A stretch of 64,000 bases of DNA from Planctomycetota bacterium (lineage in GTDB: Bacteria; Planctomycetota; JAJSAM01; JAJVHW01), in NCBI GenBank assembly GCA_021414065.1, contig JAIOPE010000151.1, positions 1 through 64,000 of the forward strand, read 5' to 3'. Shown piece by piece: positions 9,201 to 17,742 of the stretch. A model generated the notes under the pieces. The model worked only from the letters and a program-made list of their open reading frames with translations, was not told where the DNA came from and did not search any database. The position numbers and the translations under genes were made by a program. Position 1 is the first letter of the stretch, and each line of letters opens with the position of its first letter.

Positions 9201-10301
9201 CACCACGAGCGACGCCCCGATGTGGAGCATGACGAACAGGATCACAAGCGACGCGACGAGCATCTCCTCGAGCAGGGTTGACGTGACGTTCGAGATCGCC
9301 GACTCGACGAGTCGCGTGCGCTCGTAGAACGGCACGATGCGGACGCCCTCGGGGAGCCCCGGCGAGATGTCGCGGATCTTGGCGTGCAGCGCGCGCGTGA
9401 CCTCCAGCGGGTTCTCGCCGTAGCGCATCATCACGACCCCGCCAACGGCCTCGCGTCCGGACTTCTCGAGCACGCTCCGGCGGAACTCGCTCCCGAGTTG
9501 CACGGTGGCGACGTCCTTCACGCGCACGGGCACGCCGTCGCGCGACGTGACCACTGTGTCTTCGATGTCCTCGCGCCCGCGGACCCAACCCACGCCGCGC
9601 ACGAGGTACTCGGCGTTGCCCTTCTGCACGACCCGTCCGCCGACGGCGGCGTTGCTGCGCGAGATGGCCCCGTACACCTCGCCGAGCGTCACGCCGTAGC
9701 CGCGGAGACGCTCGGGATCAACGTCCACCTGCCACTCACGCGGCATCCCGCCGACGCTCGCGACCTGCACCACGCCGGGGACGGACTGCAACTGGTAGCG
9801 CACGGTCCAGTCCTGGATCGCCCGCAGTTCGCCGAGGTCGCGGTTCTCGCCCTCGATCGTGTACCAGAAGATCTGTCCGAGCGCCGTCGCATCGGGCGCG
9901 AGAGACGGCACCACGCCCGCGGGCAGCGTCACGCCGCCCATGCCGCCCGACAGCGTCGTCAGGCGTTCGAGCACGCGCGTGCGGGCGAAGTAGAAGTCGA
10001 TCCCGTCGTCGAAGATCACGTCCACCATCGCGAAGTTGAACTCCGACGACGATCTCACGGCCTTCACGCCTGCAAGCCCCTGGAGTGCAACCGACAGCGG
10101 ATACGTGACCTGGTCCTCGATCTCCTGCGGGCTGCGCCCCGGCCAGTCGGCGAAGACGATCACCTGGTTCTCGGAGAGGTCCGGGATCGCGTCCACCGGC
10201 GTGCGCTGCAGCGCGAAGACGCCGTACACGGCGCCAACGGCGACCAGCAACAGCGTGATCATCCGGTTCCGGAGGCTCCAGGCGATGATGCGCTCGATCA
10301 C
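6237..10301 (-). CDS. cusA: CusA-type heavy-metal efflux RND pump with two large insertions
   Basis: Inner-membrane RND proton/metal antiporter that would export Cu(I)/Ag(I) through a CusCBA-type complex. It has the CusA signature opening (PVDAIPDLSENQVIVFADWPG), the helix-4 acidic motif (IGVLVDQAIVLTDNAM), the VVGKSGRADTPTDPSPLDMVET segment and LRVPGWANIWTQPIINRID, all collinear with CusA. The protein has 1354 residues, against about 1040-1050 for CusA. The excess lies in two places. About 255 residues (636-890, Ala/Arg-rich, mainly helical) replace a loop of about ten between QWPRR and LDTTLRVPGW. About 60 residues (1036-1096) rich in Gly and Met are inserted just before VPLGDVADVRV. Last gene of the operon, 4 bp after cusB. 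Confidence 0.93.
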   Translation of the reverse strand: MIERIIAWSLRNRMITLLLVAVGAVYGVFALQRTPVDAIPDLSENQVIVFADWPGRSPQEIEDQVTYPLSVALQGLAGVKAVRSSSEFNFAMVDVIFDDGIDFYFARTRVLERLTTLSGGMGGVTLPAGVVPSLAPDATALGQIFWYTIEGENRDLGELRAIQDWTVRYQLQSVPGVVQVASVGGMPREWQVDVDPERLRGYGVTLGEVYGAISRSNAAVGGRVVQKGNAEYLVRGVGWVRGREDIEDTVVTSRDGVPVRVKDVATVQLGSEFRRSVLEKSGREAVGGVVMMRYGENPLEVTRALHAKIRDISPGLPEGVRIVPFYERTRLVESAISNVTSTLLEEMLVASLVILFVMLHIGASLVVCITLPLAVLGAFILMHHLGVPSNIMSLSGIAISIGVLVDQAIVLTDNAMHHLREKFGDEPVRGDIRELLVKPCQDVGRPVFFAILIMVISFLPVFALGGIEGKMFHPLAWTKTFALVSVGILTITLLPAILPVVLKGRMRAEEESWLVRSVVVIYRPVLEWLMERHRLVIVVFAMILGTGWVLSGKLGREFMPPLDEGSILDMPVTVPRASVTQVTDDLRARDAVLRSFPEVESVVGKSGRADTPTDPSPLDMVETIVNLRPRAQWPRRHLRFSDAAAQAAAAVGSLADRGLVRAPVGTERDALANDAAMFASEQFDRRMRDLTRTRQAEAEPAIAKALVAAGVRATAEFLAKEDRLARPATDADISAVAARLEPDFGRLLVAEPLGADVQLLVRRAADAFVASGVAHARADLLVETRSPLGESLASIAATFTGPAADVFERVRAGLKSAHERAWDDQAESVRWELEDIGPGAFTAAAVEAALTAAKTRGVLTRDAKEGEVAEVARDLSRGWRPYLHEKSKPELLQELDTTLRVPGWANIWTQPIINRIDMLSTGVRTMIGVKVFGRDLPTIQAKSEEIAGVLRDIRGAVDVFPDQSVGKGYVEVEIDRARAARYGINVGDVMDVVEVAVGGRPITQTVEGRERYPVRLRYSRSARVDEESIRRILVAAPAGMGGGDSMPASPGAPSMAASGGGGGGMGGGGMGAAGASPTPAAVATAQSTAGAAAWTPPVQVPLGDVADVRVVEGPAMIKSENGMLRNYVQLNVRGRDIVGFVEEARRTIDEKVRLPEGMHLEWSGQFEHQVRARQTLSLVFPAVIVLIFLLLYLTYHDLAHAMLMMTAVPGALAGGVIFQWLFGFDFSVAVWVGYIACFGMATETGIVMLVYLREAIERAGGLANIQSEEELRHIITNGAVRRMRPKLLTEGTTILGLAPMLWAHGVGAEVIRPMAAPVLGGILMADEVIDVFLPVLFYRVERGRWRRLHGKAKT

Positions 10302-10305
10302 GGGG

Positions 10306-11832
10306 CTACTTCCCCTCCCCGGTCTTCGGGGACGAAGGGGAGCCGCTGGCCCCGAAGTAGGTGCCCGCCGCGGCGGGGTCGAGGCGCGTCTCGGCGTCGA
10401 GCAGGAAGCTCCCCGCGGTGGCGATGCGCGCGCCGGGCGCGACGCCGCGGATCACGGGGTAGAAGGCTCCGGCCCGGGGTCCGAGCACGACTTCGTGCGC
10501 GTCGAACACGCCGGGTGACGACTCGATGTAGACCACGCGCGCGCGGCCGGTGTCCACGACGGCGGTCTCCGGAATGGCGAGGACGTCGGCGGCCTGCGGC
10601 CCGCCCGGGATCTCGCGCGGGATGAGTTTCATCCCGCCGCACTCGGAGCACTCGCCCGGTTCGTCGCGAACCACGCTGTGCATCGGACACTCGTACACGG
10701 TGCGCGGCGGGCCCGGCGGCGGCTTCGTCGCGGACCTCCACGGCTCCACGTCGGCCATCGGCACGCGGATCGTCGCGGTGACGAACATCCCGGGGCGCAG
10801 ACGTCCGTCGGCATTCGGCAACTCGACGCGAACGCCGACGGTGCGCGACGCGCGATCCACCGTGGGTTCCACGAACGCGACCGTGCCCTCGAACGGCTGG
10901 TCTCGCCAAGCCGTCGCGACGGCCACCACCTTGCGACCGGCGGTGACGAGCGGCAGGTCCTCTTCGTAGACGCGAGCGAGGAGCCACACCTGCGAGAGGT
11001 CCGCGATGTCGAACAGCGCCGACCCTTCCTGCACGTAGTCGCCCGCGACGACCGACCGCTTCGTGACGACGCCCGTCGACGGCGCGAGCACGTTCACCGT
11101 CTCGAAGGCCGTTCCCGCTTTGGCGACCGCGTCGATCTGCTCGTCCGTGAGGCCCCAGGCAACGAGTTTCTTGCGCGCCGAGTCCCGCGACGCGGCCGCG
11201 TCGGGCGTGAGAGGAAGAGCGCCCTGCGCGTTGACGAAGGCGGCCTCGGCCGAGAAGATCTCGGGGCTCCAGATCGTCAGAACCGGCTGGCCCTTCTCCA
11301 CGTGAGCGCCGGTCACGATCTCCGGGTTCACGTAGGTGACGCGTCCCGGGAACCGCGCCGCGATCCGTGCGAGTTTCCGCTCGTCGAACTCGAGGAACCC
11401 GACGGTCGAGACCTCGCGTTCGAGGGGTCGCCAGTCGGCGATCGTCGTGCGGACTCCGGCCTGGGCCACGCGGTACGGCGAGAGCGAGACCCGCGCGCGC
11501 ACGCCGTCGGGGAGCTTCGTCGCCTCGCCCTTCACGCGCTTGCTGAGCGGCATGCCGCAGATGGGGCAGGCGCCCGGCTCGTCGCGGATCACGTGGGGGT
11601 GCATCGGGCAGAACCACTCGACGCCCGTCTCGGCCGGGCCGTGCTCGTGGCTGCCCGCGTGCGTCCAGCGCTCCACGTGCGCGACGATGTCGTCCCAGGT
11701 CGCGGCCACGAACATGACGAGGATCAGCAGGCCGATGAACCGGAGTCGCACGGAGACGATCCGGCACGCCGTGACCCACCGGCTCACGGCGTGCGGCGGC
11801 GGGACCTGCGGCTCGTGGACGGACTCGCTCAT
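10306..11832 (-). CDS. cusB: CusB-type periplasmic adaptor with two heavy-metal-binding domains
   Basis: Membrane fusion protein of 508 residues linking the RND pump to an outer-membrane channel. A single N-terminal membrane segment (about 31-45) precedes a heavy-metal-binding domain at 73-96 ([20 protein letters not shown], then GMPL). A barrel-sandwich/lipoyl region with a helical hairpin and beta-barrel follows, with the typical [18 protein letters not shown] and [20 protein letters not shown] segments. A second heavy-metal-binding motif lies at about 377-403 ([16 protein letters not shown], then CGGM). Many CusB homologues carry one such domain; two within one protein is notable, and the second has the altered CSECGGM ending. 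The start ATG overlaps the upstream stop by 4 bp, indicating translational coupling. Confidence 0.92.
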   Translation of the reverse strand: MSESVHEPQVPPPHAVSRWVTACRIVSVRLRFIGLLILVMFVAATWDDIVAHVERWTHAGSHEHGPAETGVEWFCPMHPHVIRDEPGACPICGMPLSKRVKGEATKLPDGVRARVSLSPYRVAQAGVRTTIADWRPLEREVSTVGFLEFDERKLARIAARFPGRVTYVNPEIVTGAHVEKGQPVLTIWSPEIFSAEAAFVNAQGALPLTPDAAASRDSARKKLVAWGLTDEQIDAVAKAGTAFETVNVLAPSTGVVTKRSVVAGDYVQEGSALFDIADLSQVWLLARVYEEDLPLVTAGRKVVAVATAWRDQPFEGTVAFVEPTVDRASRTVGVRVELPNADGRLRPGMFVTATIRVPMADVEPWRSATKPPPGPPRTVYECPMHSVVRDEPGECSECGGMKLIPREIPGGPQAADVLAIPETAVVDTGRARVVYIESSPGVFDAHEVVLGPRAGAFYPVIRGVAPGARIATAGSFLLDAETRLDPAAAGTYFGASGSPSSPKTGEGK

Positions 11833-13265
11833 CGGACCCCTCCGGACAACTCGGGACGTGCGCCGACGGCCTTCCAGAGCATGGCCTCGGCGCTTCGGTA
11901 CTCGTGTCGCGCCTGGGCCACGTCGTGCGTGGCGTTCAGGTGGCGGCGCACGGCACCGAGCACGTCTCCGAACTCGCCGCGACCGCCTTCGTAGAGGCGG
12001 AGCCGTTCGTCCATCGCCTGGCGCGTCGCCGGTTCCGTGGACTTCGCGGCCACGCCGAACATCCGCGCCATCGCGGAGACGTCGAACACGGCCGCCGCGA
12101 CCATGCGTTCCACGGATCGCTCCGCTTCGACGACCGCCAACTCGGCGGAGGCCCTGCGTGAAGCGATCTCGGCGGCCCACGCGGGAGGAGCGTCGCCGAC
12201 CTCGGGGGCCATGACGTCGCCTCCGGCCATCGCGGCCGCGCCGGGCTGCGTGCCGGGGTTCGTCATCCGTCGCGACATGCGCTCCGCGGCGCCCAGACGG
12301 AGCGCCTCGGCGCGGGCCATCGCGATCTCCGGGGCGGCGCGGCGCGCGAGAGCCACGAGCGCAGCCGCGTCGGGCGTCGTGTCCGCCGGGTCGCCGTGCG
12401 TGGCCAGGACGAGCGGCGCGTCCGGGTCTCGGTCGATGAGCGAGTTGAGGCGACGACGCGCGGCGCCCTCCGACGTCTCGGCGTGTTCGACGTCGCTCTT
12501 GGCCATCGCGAGCTCCGACTGCGCTTCGAGCATCTCGGCCTGCGGCGCACGGCCGGACTCGACGCGTGTCCGCGCTGCTTCCACGAGACGTTCGAGCACG
12601 CGGACCTGCTCGTGGCGAATGACCGCCTCCTCGACGTGGTGCGCGGCGATGTGGTAGGCGTCCACGGCGTCGGCGCCCGACTCCAGGAAGCGCATGCGGA
12701 GGCGCGCGACGGCCATGTCCACTTCGCGGTCGAGCATCTCGCCGCGCAGCGCCGCGAGTCCTGGATACGGAAGCGGTGCGGTCGGCATTCCCGCGCCGGC
12801 GCCGACCATCGGGAGCGACGGCGAGCGCATGCCCGTCTCGATGTCGTCGAGCCACGACGCCTGCTCGTAGACGCGGCGGGCGGATTCGACGTCGGCGCGG
12901 GCCGCGGCGACGGCCGGATTGCGCGTCCACACGGACGCGAGGACGATGTCCTCGTCGAACGGCGTCGTCGCGAGGGCGGCCTCGGTGGAGCCCGGCTCTC
13001 CCAGTTTCGCAACGAACGCAGCGACCGGAGCAGCATCCAGATCGATGATGCCGGCCGTCGGCGCGAGCGAGACGCGCGCGACCGGGGCCACGCCCGCCGG
13101 AGCCGAGATGGTCGCGGCCCGCGTGTCGAGACTCGGCGCGGCCGCCGCGGCAGCGAGCTTCTCTGCCGCGTACTGCGTCTCAGCGGGCGGGATGTGCGAC
13201 GGCGACGCGCACGTCGCAGCGGCGAGAACGACGGGCAGCAGCGCGAGTGTTCGGCGGGCGTTCAT
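11829..13265 (-). CDS. TolC-like outer-membrane efflux lipoprotein (second of two)
   Basis: Protein of 478 residues with a signal peptide ending in an AAATC lipobox-like site. The rest is alpha-helical in the manner of outer-membrane factors: [33 protein letters not shown], later [15 protein letters not shown], and a final long helix ending [26 protein letters not shown]. It contains Met-rich stretches ([20 protein letters not shown] and [15 protein letters not shown]) that could bind Cu(I). It would form the channel of the Cus complex. It overlaps both neighbours by 4 bp. The adjacent gene is a second outer-membrane factor, so the operon encodes two. Confidence 0.85.
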   Translation of the reverse strand: MNARRTLALLPVVLAAATCASPSHIPPAETQYAAEKLAAAAAAPSLDTRAATISAPAGVAPVARVSLAPTAGIIDLDAAPVAAFVAKLGEPGSTEAALATTPFDEDIVLASVWTRNPAVAAARADVESARRVYEQASWLDDIETGMRSPSLPMVGAGAGMPTAPLPYPGLAALRGEMLDREVDMAVARLRMRFLESGADAVDAYHIAAHHVEEAVIRHEQVRVLERLVEAARTRVESGRAPQAEMLEAQSELAMAKSDVEHAETSEGAARRRLNSLIDRDPDAPLVLATHGDPADTTPDAAALVALARRAAPEIAMARAEALRLGAAERMSRRMTNPGTQPGAAAMAGGDVMAPEVGDAPPAWAAEIASRRASAELAVVEAERSVERMVAAAVFDVSAMARMFGVAAKSTEPATRQAMDERLRLYEGGRGEFGDVLGAVRRHLNATHDVAQARHEYRSAEAMLWKAVGARPELSGGVR

Positions 13266-14683
13266 CGAGGTGCCTCCGCGTTCGTCGCCGTGAGCGTCGT
13301 CCCGAGGAGCTTCTCCAGTGCCGCGATCGCCTTCACGTGGTCGGCCTCGGCGCGCAGGCGCGCGATGTTCATCTGCTGCCACGCGGCGGCGAGCTCCAGA
13401 CTCGACGCGAGGCTCTCCTCGCCCTTCCGCACGCGCGCGTCGGCGGCCGACATCGCGAGCTCGGCCTGCGGGACGAGCGTCTTCGAGTAGAGGTCGGCGA
13501 GCCGTTGCGTTGCGCGTGCCTGGAACGCGGTCATCGCGACGTCGGCCGCGACCATCGTGCGCATCTGCTGCTCGTCGGCGACTGCGGCGCGCGCTTTCGC
13601 GTCGGCCTCGCGCTCGCCGGCCGAGAGCGCGTGCTGCCAGATCGGGAGCGTCATGCCGAACGAGAGCGTCGCGCCGTCGGTCGTCTTCCCGGTCTCCATG
13701 TCGTAGTCGTCGTTGAACATCTTGCCCACGCCGACCATGAACATCGGCGCGCGGTTCCAGCGCGCCATGCGCGAGTCGATGGCCGCCATCTCGACTTCGA
13801 CGCCTGCGCCGCGCAGGTCCTGGTTCCACTCCATCGCACGGGCGACGAGTTGATCGTTCGACGTGTCGAGCACGCGCACCGCGGGGGCGTCTGCGGGCGG
13901 GCCGACGGGCGCCGACCCTGGCACGCCAAGCAACGCCCGCAACTTCGCATCCTCAACACCGCGCATCTCCCGAAGCAGACGCAGGTCGTACGAGGATTGG
14001 GCGGCGAGGGCCTCCGCGCGGAACGACTCGGGCAGTCGCGCGGCGCCGGAGTCCATTCCCGCCCGCGCAACGTCGGCGTAGCGGCGGTAGACGGCCTCGA
14101 GCTTCGTCTGCACCGCCTCGGCGCCCGCGAGATAGCGGCGTTCCGCGTGGACGTCCTCCAGTGCCGCGATCGCGTCGCGCACCGTGGCTTCGTATCGGAA
14201 CGCGGCCATCCGTGTCGCCGCGTCGGCCGCATCGCCGCGGAGGGCGAGCATCTGCGGCATCGGGAACGACTGCGAGACCATCAGCTCCCAACGCGTGAAC
14301 CCGGCGTCGCGCGGGGCCATCGCGTTGCGGACGAACCACTTCGCCTCGACCTCGGGGTCGGGAAGGGCCGTCACCTGCGGCTTGCGCTCCGCCGCAGCTT
14401 CGAGGCGCGCGCGGGCGGCGGCGACCGAGGGGTTCTGCGCGAGCAGGACGCGGATCAGAGCGTCGAGGCGTTGCGGCCCGGCGAGGTCGGTCGCCCCGCT
14501 GGGGCGGATCGCCGGTCCGGCGAGCGTCGTGCCGTCCGACTCGAGCGTCGGCGGGGCCGGTTCCGCGTCAGCCGAGACGGGGCCGACCGCGCAGGCGCCC
14601 ACGAGCGCGGCCATGGCGATGCCCGCGATCGATCGGGCGGCAGTGCAGAGGTTCGTGCGCACGGGGTGGTGAAATGCACCCAT
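13262..14683 (-). CDS. TolC-like outer-membrane efflux lipoprotein (first of two)
   Basis: Protein of 473 residues from the ATG of MGAFHHPVR, with a lipobox (LVGAC) at about residue 36. It has two outer-membrane-factor halves: LDALIRVLLAQNPSVAAARARLEAAAERKPQ with LPDPEVEAKWFVRN, and later the strand-rich GATLSFGMTLPIWQHALSAGEREADAKARAAVADEQQM, typical of CzcC/CusC-type proteins. The LMVSQSFPMPQMLALRGDAA segment is also typical. It would be the outer-membrane channel or a partner of the second such protein downstream, to which it is coupled by a 4-bp overlap. The two share fold but not close sequence, so this is not a recent duplication. Confidence 0.87.
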   Translation of the reverse strand: MGAFHHPVRTNLCTAARSIAGIAMAALVGACAVGPVSADAEPAPPTLESDGTTLAGPAIRPSGATDLAGPQRLDALIRVLLAQNPSVAAARARLEAAAERKPQVTALPDPEVEAKWFVRNAMAPRDAGFTRWELMVSQSFPMPQMLALRGDAADAATRMAAFRYEATVRDAIAALEDVHAERRYLAGAEAVQTKLEAVYRRYADVARAGMDSGAARLPESFRAEALAAQSSYDLRLLREMRGVEDAKLRALLGVPGSAPVGPPADAPAVRVLDTSNDQLVARAMEWNQDLRGAGVEVEMAAIDSRMARWNRAPMFMVGVGKMFNDDYDMETGKTTDGATLSFGMTLPIWQHALSAGEREADAKARAAVADEQQMRTMVAADVAMTAFQARATQRLADLYSKTLVPQAELAMSAADARVRKGEESLASSLELAAAWQQMNIARLRAEADHVKAIAALEKLLGTTLTATNAEAPR

Positions 14684-14715
14684 CGTGCCGCAGCGCCAGC
14701 CTCGATCCAGCCTCG

Positions 14716-14769
14716 CGGCGGGGTGTCGGACTTGCGACACCCCGCCGGGGCGCGTCGGCTTTCCGACGC
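14716..14769. terminator. two adjacent perfect hairpins between the YHS lipoprotein and efflux genes
   Basis: A perfect 13-bp stem (14716-14728 with 14735-14747) encloses a 6-nt loop, and a 7-bp stem (14752-14758 with 14763-14769) with a 4-nt loop lies next to it. They sit in the 102-bp gap between the lipoprotein gene (14786-15106) and the first TolC-like gene (start 14683) on the minus strand. There is no T-run, so this may be a partial terminator that lowers expression of the downstream pump genes relative to the lipoprotein, a processing site, or a protein-binding palindrome. Confidence 0.6.
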
Positions 14770-14785
14770 CCGGGGGGAGTTTCGA

Positions 14786-15106
14786 CTACTTGACGGCGTC
14801 GAGCTTCGCGAGGTACTTGGCCGGGTCGGCCGTGAACCGCGCCGCGCAACCGGGGCAGCAGAACTGCACCTCGCGCCCCTGCCAACTGTAGGCCACGCCG
14901 TGGCCGTCGAGGGCTTCGTCGGTGACGAGGCACGTGGTGAGCTTGTAGCCCGGGGTGGGCGTCATCTTCTCGAGCGTTGCGGCGGGCGCGGCCACCGCCG
15001 CAGCGACCGCTGCGGCATCGTGATGCTCGATCGGCGCGGCCATGCCGGCGCACCCGGCGAGACCGACGGCGACTGCGAGCGCGAAGAACGTGAACGTGAG
15101 CTTCAT
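14786..15106 (-). CDS. small lipoprotein with YHS/heavy-metal-type cysteine domain
   Basis: Protein of 106 residues with a clear lipoprotein signal (GLAGC, Cys19), an Ala-rich linker with a His pair (EHHDAAAVAAA), and a C-terminal YHS/TRASH-like domain (about 56-104). The domain has TTCLVTDEALDGHGVAYSWQG and QFCCPGCAARFTADPAKYL, whose Cys residues match metal-binding YHS domains. It would bind copper in the periplasm and could hand it to the efflux pump; this is inference from the domain and from its place as first gene of the operon. A strong AGGAGG ribosome-binding site precedes the ATG. Confidence 0.85.
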   Translation of the reverse strand: MKLTFTFFALAVAVGLAGCAGMAAPIEHHDAAAVAAAVAAPAATLEKMTPTPGYKLTTCLVTDEALDGHGVAYSWQGREVQFCCPGCAARFTADPAKYLAKLDAVK

Positions 15107-15226
15107 GGGAGACCTCCTGTGAACCCGGGATACTCGCGCCGGTCCCCGCGACGCACGAGGGAATGACGGCGCGGCGGTGTCGCCTCTTGCCGCGACGGCG
15201 GTGCGTCCCGATCATGGCGGGCGCCC

Positions 15227-16657
15227 ATGCGTGACCCGACGAGTCCGGCCTTGCCGTCCCTGCCCGCGGGGGCGCCGCCGCGCGCACGCATCCTCGTCGT
15301 CGAGGACGACGCGGCGCTGCGGCGGATCGCGGAGTATCGGCTGACGCAGGCGGGGTACGAGGTGACGCTCGCCGGCGACGGCCGGGCCGGGCTCGACGCG
15401 TTCGCGGCGTCGCCGCCGGATCTCGTCGTGACGGACCTGCGAATGCCGGGCGTGGACGGCGAGACGCTCTACGACGAGATCCTCCGCCGCGACCCGGCGA
15501 CGCCGATCGTCGTGATGACGGGACACGGCACGGTCGAGGGCGCGGTGACGGCGCTGAAGCGAGGCGTGGCGCACTATCTGTCGAAGCCGGTCTCGTGGGA
15601 CGAGATGCTCGTCGTGATCGCGAAGGAGCTCGACCGGGCATCGATGCGCCGCGAGAACCTGCGGCTCCGCGGCGAGCTGCGGGAGAAGTTCCGCGTGGAA
15701 GGCATGGTCGGCGCGAGTCCCGTCGTCCGCGCGGTGCAGGAGATGGTCGCCCGCCTCGTCGATGCCGACGCGCCGGTGCTCATCGAAGGCGAGAGCGGGA
15801 CGGGCAAGGAACTCGTGGCGCGCGCGCTTCACTTCCAGGGGCGGCGGTCCGCGGGGCCGTTCGTTCCCGTGAACTGCGCCGCGATTCCGCGCGACCTCGT
15901 CGAGTCGGAGTTGTTCGGCCACGAGGCCGGCTCGTTCACGGGCGCGGTCCGCACGCACCGCGGGTTCTTCGAGCAGGCGCACGGCGGGACCATCTTCCTC
16001 GACGAGGTGGGTGAGATTCCGCTCGCCGCGCAACCCGCGCTGCTGCGCGTCCTCGCGGAGAAGCGTGTGCGGAAGGTCGGCGGCGAGGGCACGGTGCCGG
16101 TGGACGTGCGGATCGTGGCGGCGACGAACCGCGACCTGCGCGCGGCCGTGGACGAGGGCGACTTCCGCGCGGATCTCTACTTCCGACTCGCAGTGGTCCC
16201 GATGCGGCTGCCGCCGCTCCGCGAACGCGGCGCCGACGTCGTGCTGCTCGCGCATCACCTCGCCGCGAAGACCGCCGGTCGCGAGATCGCGTTCACCGCG
16301 GCGGCCGACGAAGCGCTCATGCGCTACGCGTGGCCCGGGAACGTGCGCGAACTGGAGAACGTCGTCTCCCGCGCGCTGCTGCTTTCCGCGCGGAAGGACG
16401 TCGTGGACGCGCCGGACCTCGGCCTCTCGCCCGTGCCGGTGGGGATCGCGCCCGCGTCGTCGTCCGACTTCCCCGCGGGCGGTGTGGACCTCGGACAGAT
16501 CGAACGTGACTGGATCCGGCGGGCGCTGGAGCACACGCGGGGGAACCGCACGCGCGCAGCGAAGCTCCTCGGCATCAGCCGCCAGACGCTCCTCTACCGC
16601 ATGGAGAAGCACGTGATCGACATCCCGCCGGAGTCCGGCGCGGGCGACGCGGCGTGA
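15227..16657 (+). CDS. NtrC-family sigma54-dependent response regulator
   Basis: Protein of 476 residues. A receiver domain (about 20-135) has the acidic pair EDD and phospho-acceptor Asp70 in VVTDLRMPG. An AAA+ sigma54-activation domain (about 158-395) has Walker A GESGTGKE (188-195), the sigma54-contacting loop GSFTGA (235-240, the usual GAFTGA with Ser) and Walker B GGTIFLDE (253-260). A Fis-type helix-turn-helix lies at the C-terminus (RTRAAKLLGISRQTLLYRM). It stands divergently from the copper efflux operon and is coupled to a histidine kinase gene, so it is probably the metal-responsive activator of that operon. I did not find a canonical -24/-12 site in the 120-bp divergent gap. Confidence 0.92.
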   Translation: MRDPTSPALPSLPAGAPPRARILVVEDDAALRRIAEYRLTQAGYEVTLAGDGRAGLDAFAASPPDLVVTDLRMPGVDGETLYDEILRRDPATPIVVMTGHGTVEGAVTALKRGVAHYLSKPVSWDEMLVVIAKELDRASMRRENLRLRGELREKFRVEGMVGASPVVRAVQEMVARLVDADAPVLIEGESGTGKELVARALHFQGRRSAGPFVPVNCAAIPRDLVESELFGHEAGSFTGAVRTHRGFFEQAHGGTIFLDEVGEIPLAAQPALLRVLAEKRVRKVGGEGTVPVDVRIVAATNRDLRAAVDEGDFRADLYFRLAVVPMRLPPLRERGADVVLLAHHLAAKTAGREIAFTAAADEALMRYAWPGNVRELENVVSRALLLSARKDVVDAPDLGLSPVPVGIAPASSSDFPAGGVDLGQIERDWIRRALEHTRGNRTRAAKLLGISRQTLLYRMEKHVIDIPPESGAGDAA

Positions 16658-17742
16658 CGCCCGTGGCGGCGCCGTCGGAGACCGGCCGCGACCGCGGCCG
16701 TCTCGCAATCGTGGCCGGGAGTCTCGCCGCGCTCTCGGCCGCGCACTTCCTCACGCCGCACTACGCGATCTCCGTCCACGATCTGCTCTTCAAGATCACG
16801 TTCCTGCCGCTCATCCTCGCGGGTCTGTGGTTCCGTCCGCGCACGGCGTTGCTGTTCAGCGCCGCGACGACAGTCGTGTATCTCGTCCACGTCGTCCTCG
16901 ACCTCGGGCACGCCGGGCACGGCTCGCTCTGGGTCGGCGACGTCGTGCTCTACAACGTGGTGGCGGCGGTGACGTCGGTGCTCTCGCGGCGGCGGGCGGA
17001 GGCGCTGGAACGAGTGCAGGCGCAGGCGAAGCAACTCGAGGAGAACGCCCGCGCGCTCCTCCACGCCGAGGAGACGATTCGCCGCACGGAGCGCCTGCGA
17101 AGTCTCGGAGAGCTCGCGTCGGGCACGGCGCACGAGATTCGGAACCCGCTGAGCGGAATCCGCGGCGCGGCCGAGGTGCTGGCGAACGACGCCACGCCGC
17201 CGGAGGTCCGACGCGAGTTCGCGCAACTCCTCGACGGCGAGGTCGCGCGCCTCGACCGCGTCGTGCGCAACTTCCTCGACTTCGCCCGGCCGCCGCAGGC
17301 CGACGTCGCCCCGCTCGACCTGCGAGCCGCCGTGGACGCGGTGTTCCTGCTGGTCATCGGCGAAGCGCGGAACCGCGGCGTGACGCTCACGTCGGACATC
17401 CCGCCGGGTCTCGCCGCGCAGGCCGACGGCGACCTTCTCCGCCAGGTGCTGCTCAACGTGGTCCTGAACGCGTTGCAGTCGCAACCCCGCGGCGGGCGGG
17501 TCGTCGTCACCGCCGCGCGTGACGCGAAGTCCGTGGCGATCGACGTGACCGACGCGGGGGGCGGCGTCCCGGAGGCGCTGCGGAAGACGCTGTTCGATCC
17601 GTACGTTTCCGGGCGCGAGGGCGGGACGGGACTCGGGCTCGCGGTGGCTGCGCGTCTCGTCGAGACGATGTCCGGCGCGATCACCCTCGCAACGACCGGC
17701 CCGCACGGATCAACGTTCCGGATCACTCTCCCGGGAGTGTGA
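16654..17742 (+). CDS. membrane histidine kinase, partner of the sigma54 regulator
   Basis: Protein of 362 residues from a GTG that overlaps the regulator stop (GTGA). The N-terminal half carries about four membrane helices (about 17-34, 44-61, 65-84, 94-112) with almost no periplasmic domain. A coiled-coil linker is followed by the HisKA box with His160 (SGTAHEIRNPLSGIR). The HATPase domain has the N box (NVVLNALQSQP), G1 (DAGGGVP) and G2 (GGTGLGL). The loop between helices 3 and 4 reads VHVVLDLGHAGHG; its three His could be the metal-sensing site within the membrane, as inferred from the neighbouring efflux operon. Confidence 0.9.
   Translation: MTPVAAPSETGRDRGRLAIVAGSLAALSAAHFLTPHYAISVHDLLFKITFLPLILAGLWFRPRTALLFSAATTVVYLVHVVLDLGHAGHGSLWVGDVVLYNVVAAVTSVLSRRRAEALERVQAQAKQLEENARALLHAEETIRRTERLRSLGELASGTAHEIRNPLSGIRGAAEVLANDATPPEVRREFAQLLDGEVARLDRVVRNFLDFARPPQADVAPLDLRAAVDAVFLLVIGEARNRGVTLTSDIPPGLAAQADGDLLRQVLLNVVLNALQSQPRGGRVVVTAARDAKSVAIDVTDAGGGVPEALRKTLFDPYVSGREGGTGLGLAVAARLVETMSGAITLATTGPHGSTFRITLPGV

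Noticed and set aside
7650-9588. Long plus- and minus-strand frames overlapping cusA
   Set aside because: All are shadows in the cusA coding sequence; cusA itself aligns over its length with CusA signatures.
15107-15226. Sigma54 promoter between the regulator and the efflux operon
   Set aside because: No GG-N10-GC with acceptable flanks on either strand; the closest plus-strand match has 11 bp between the elements.
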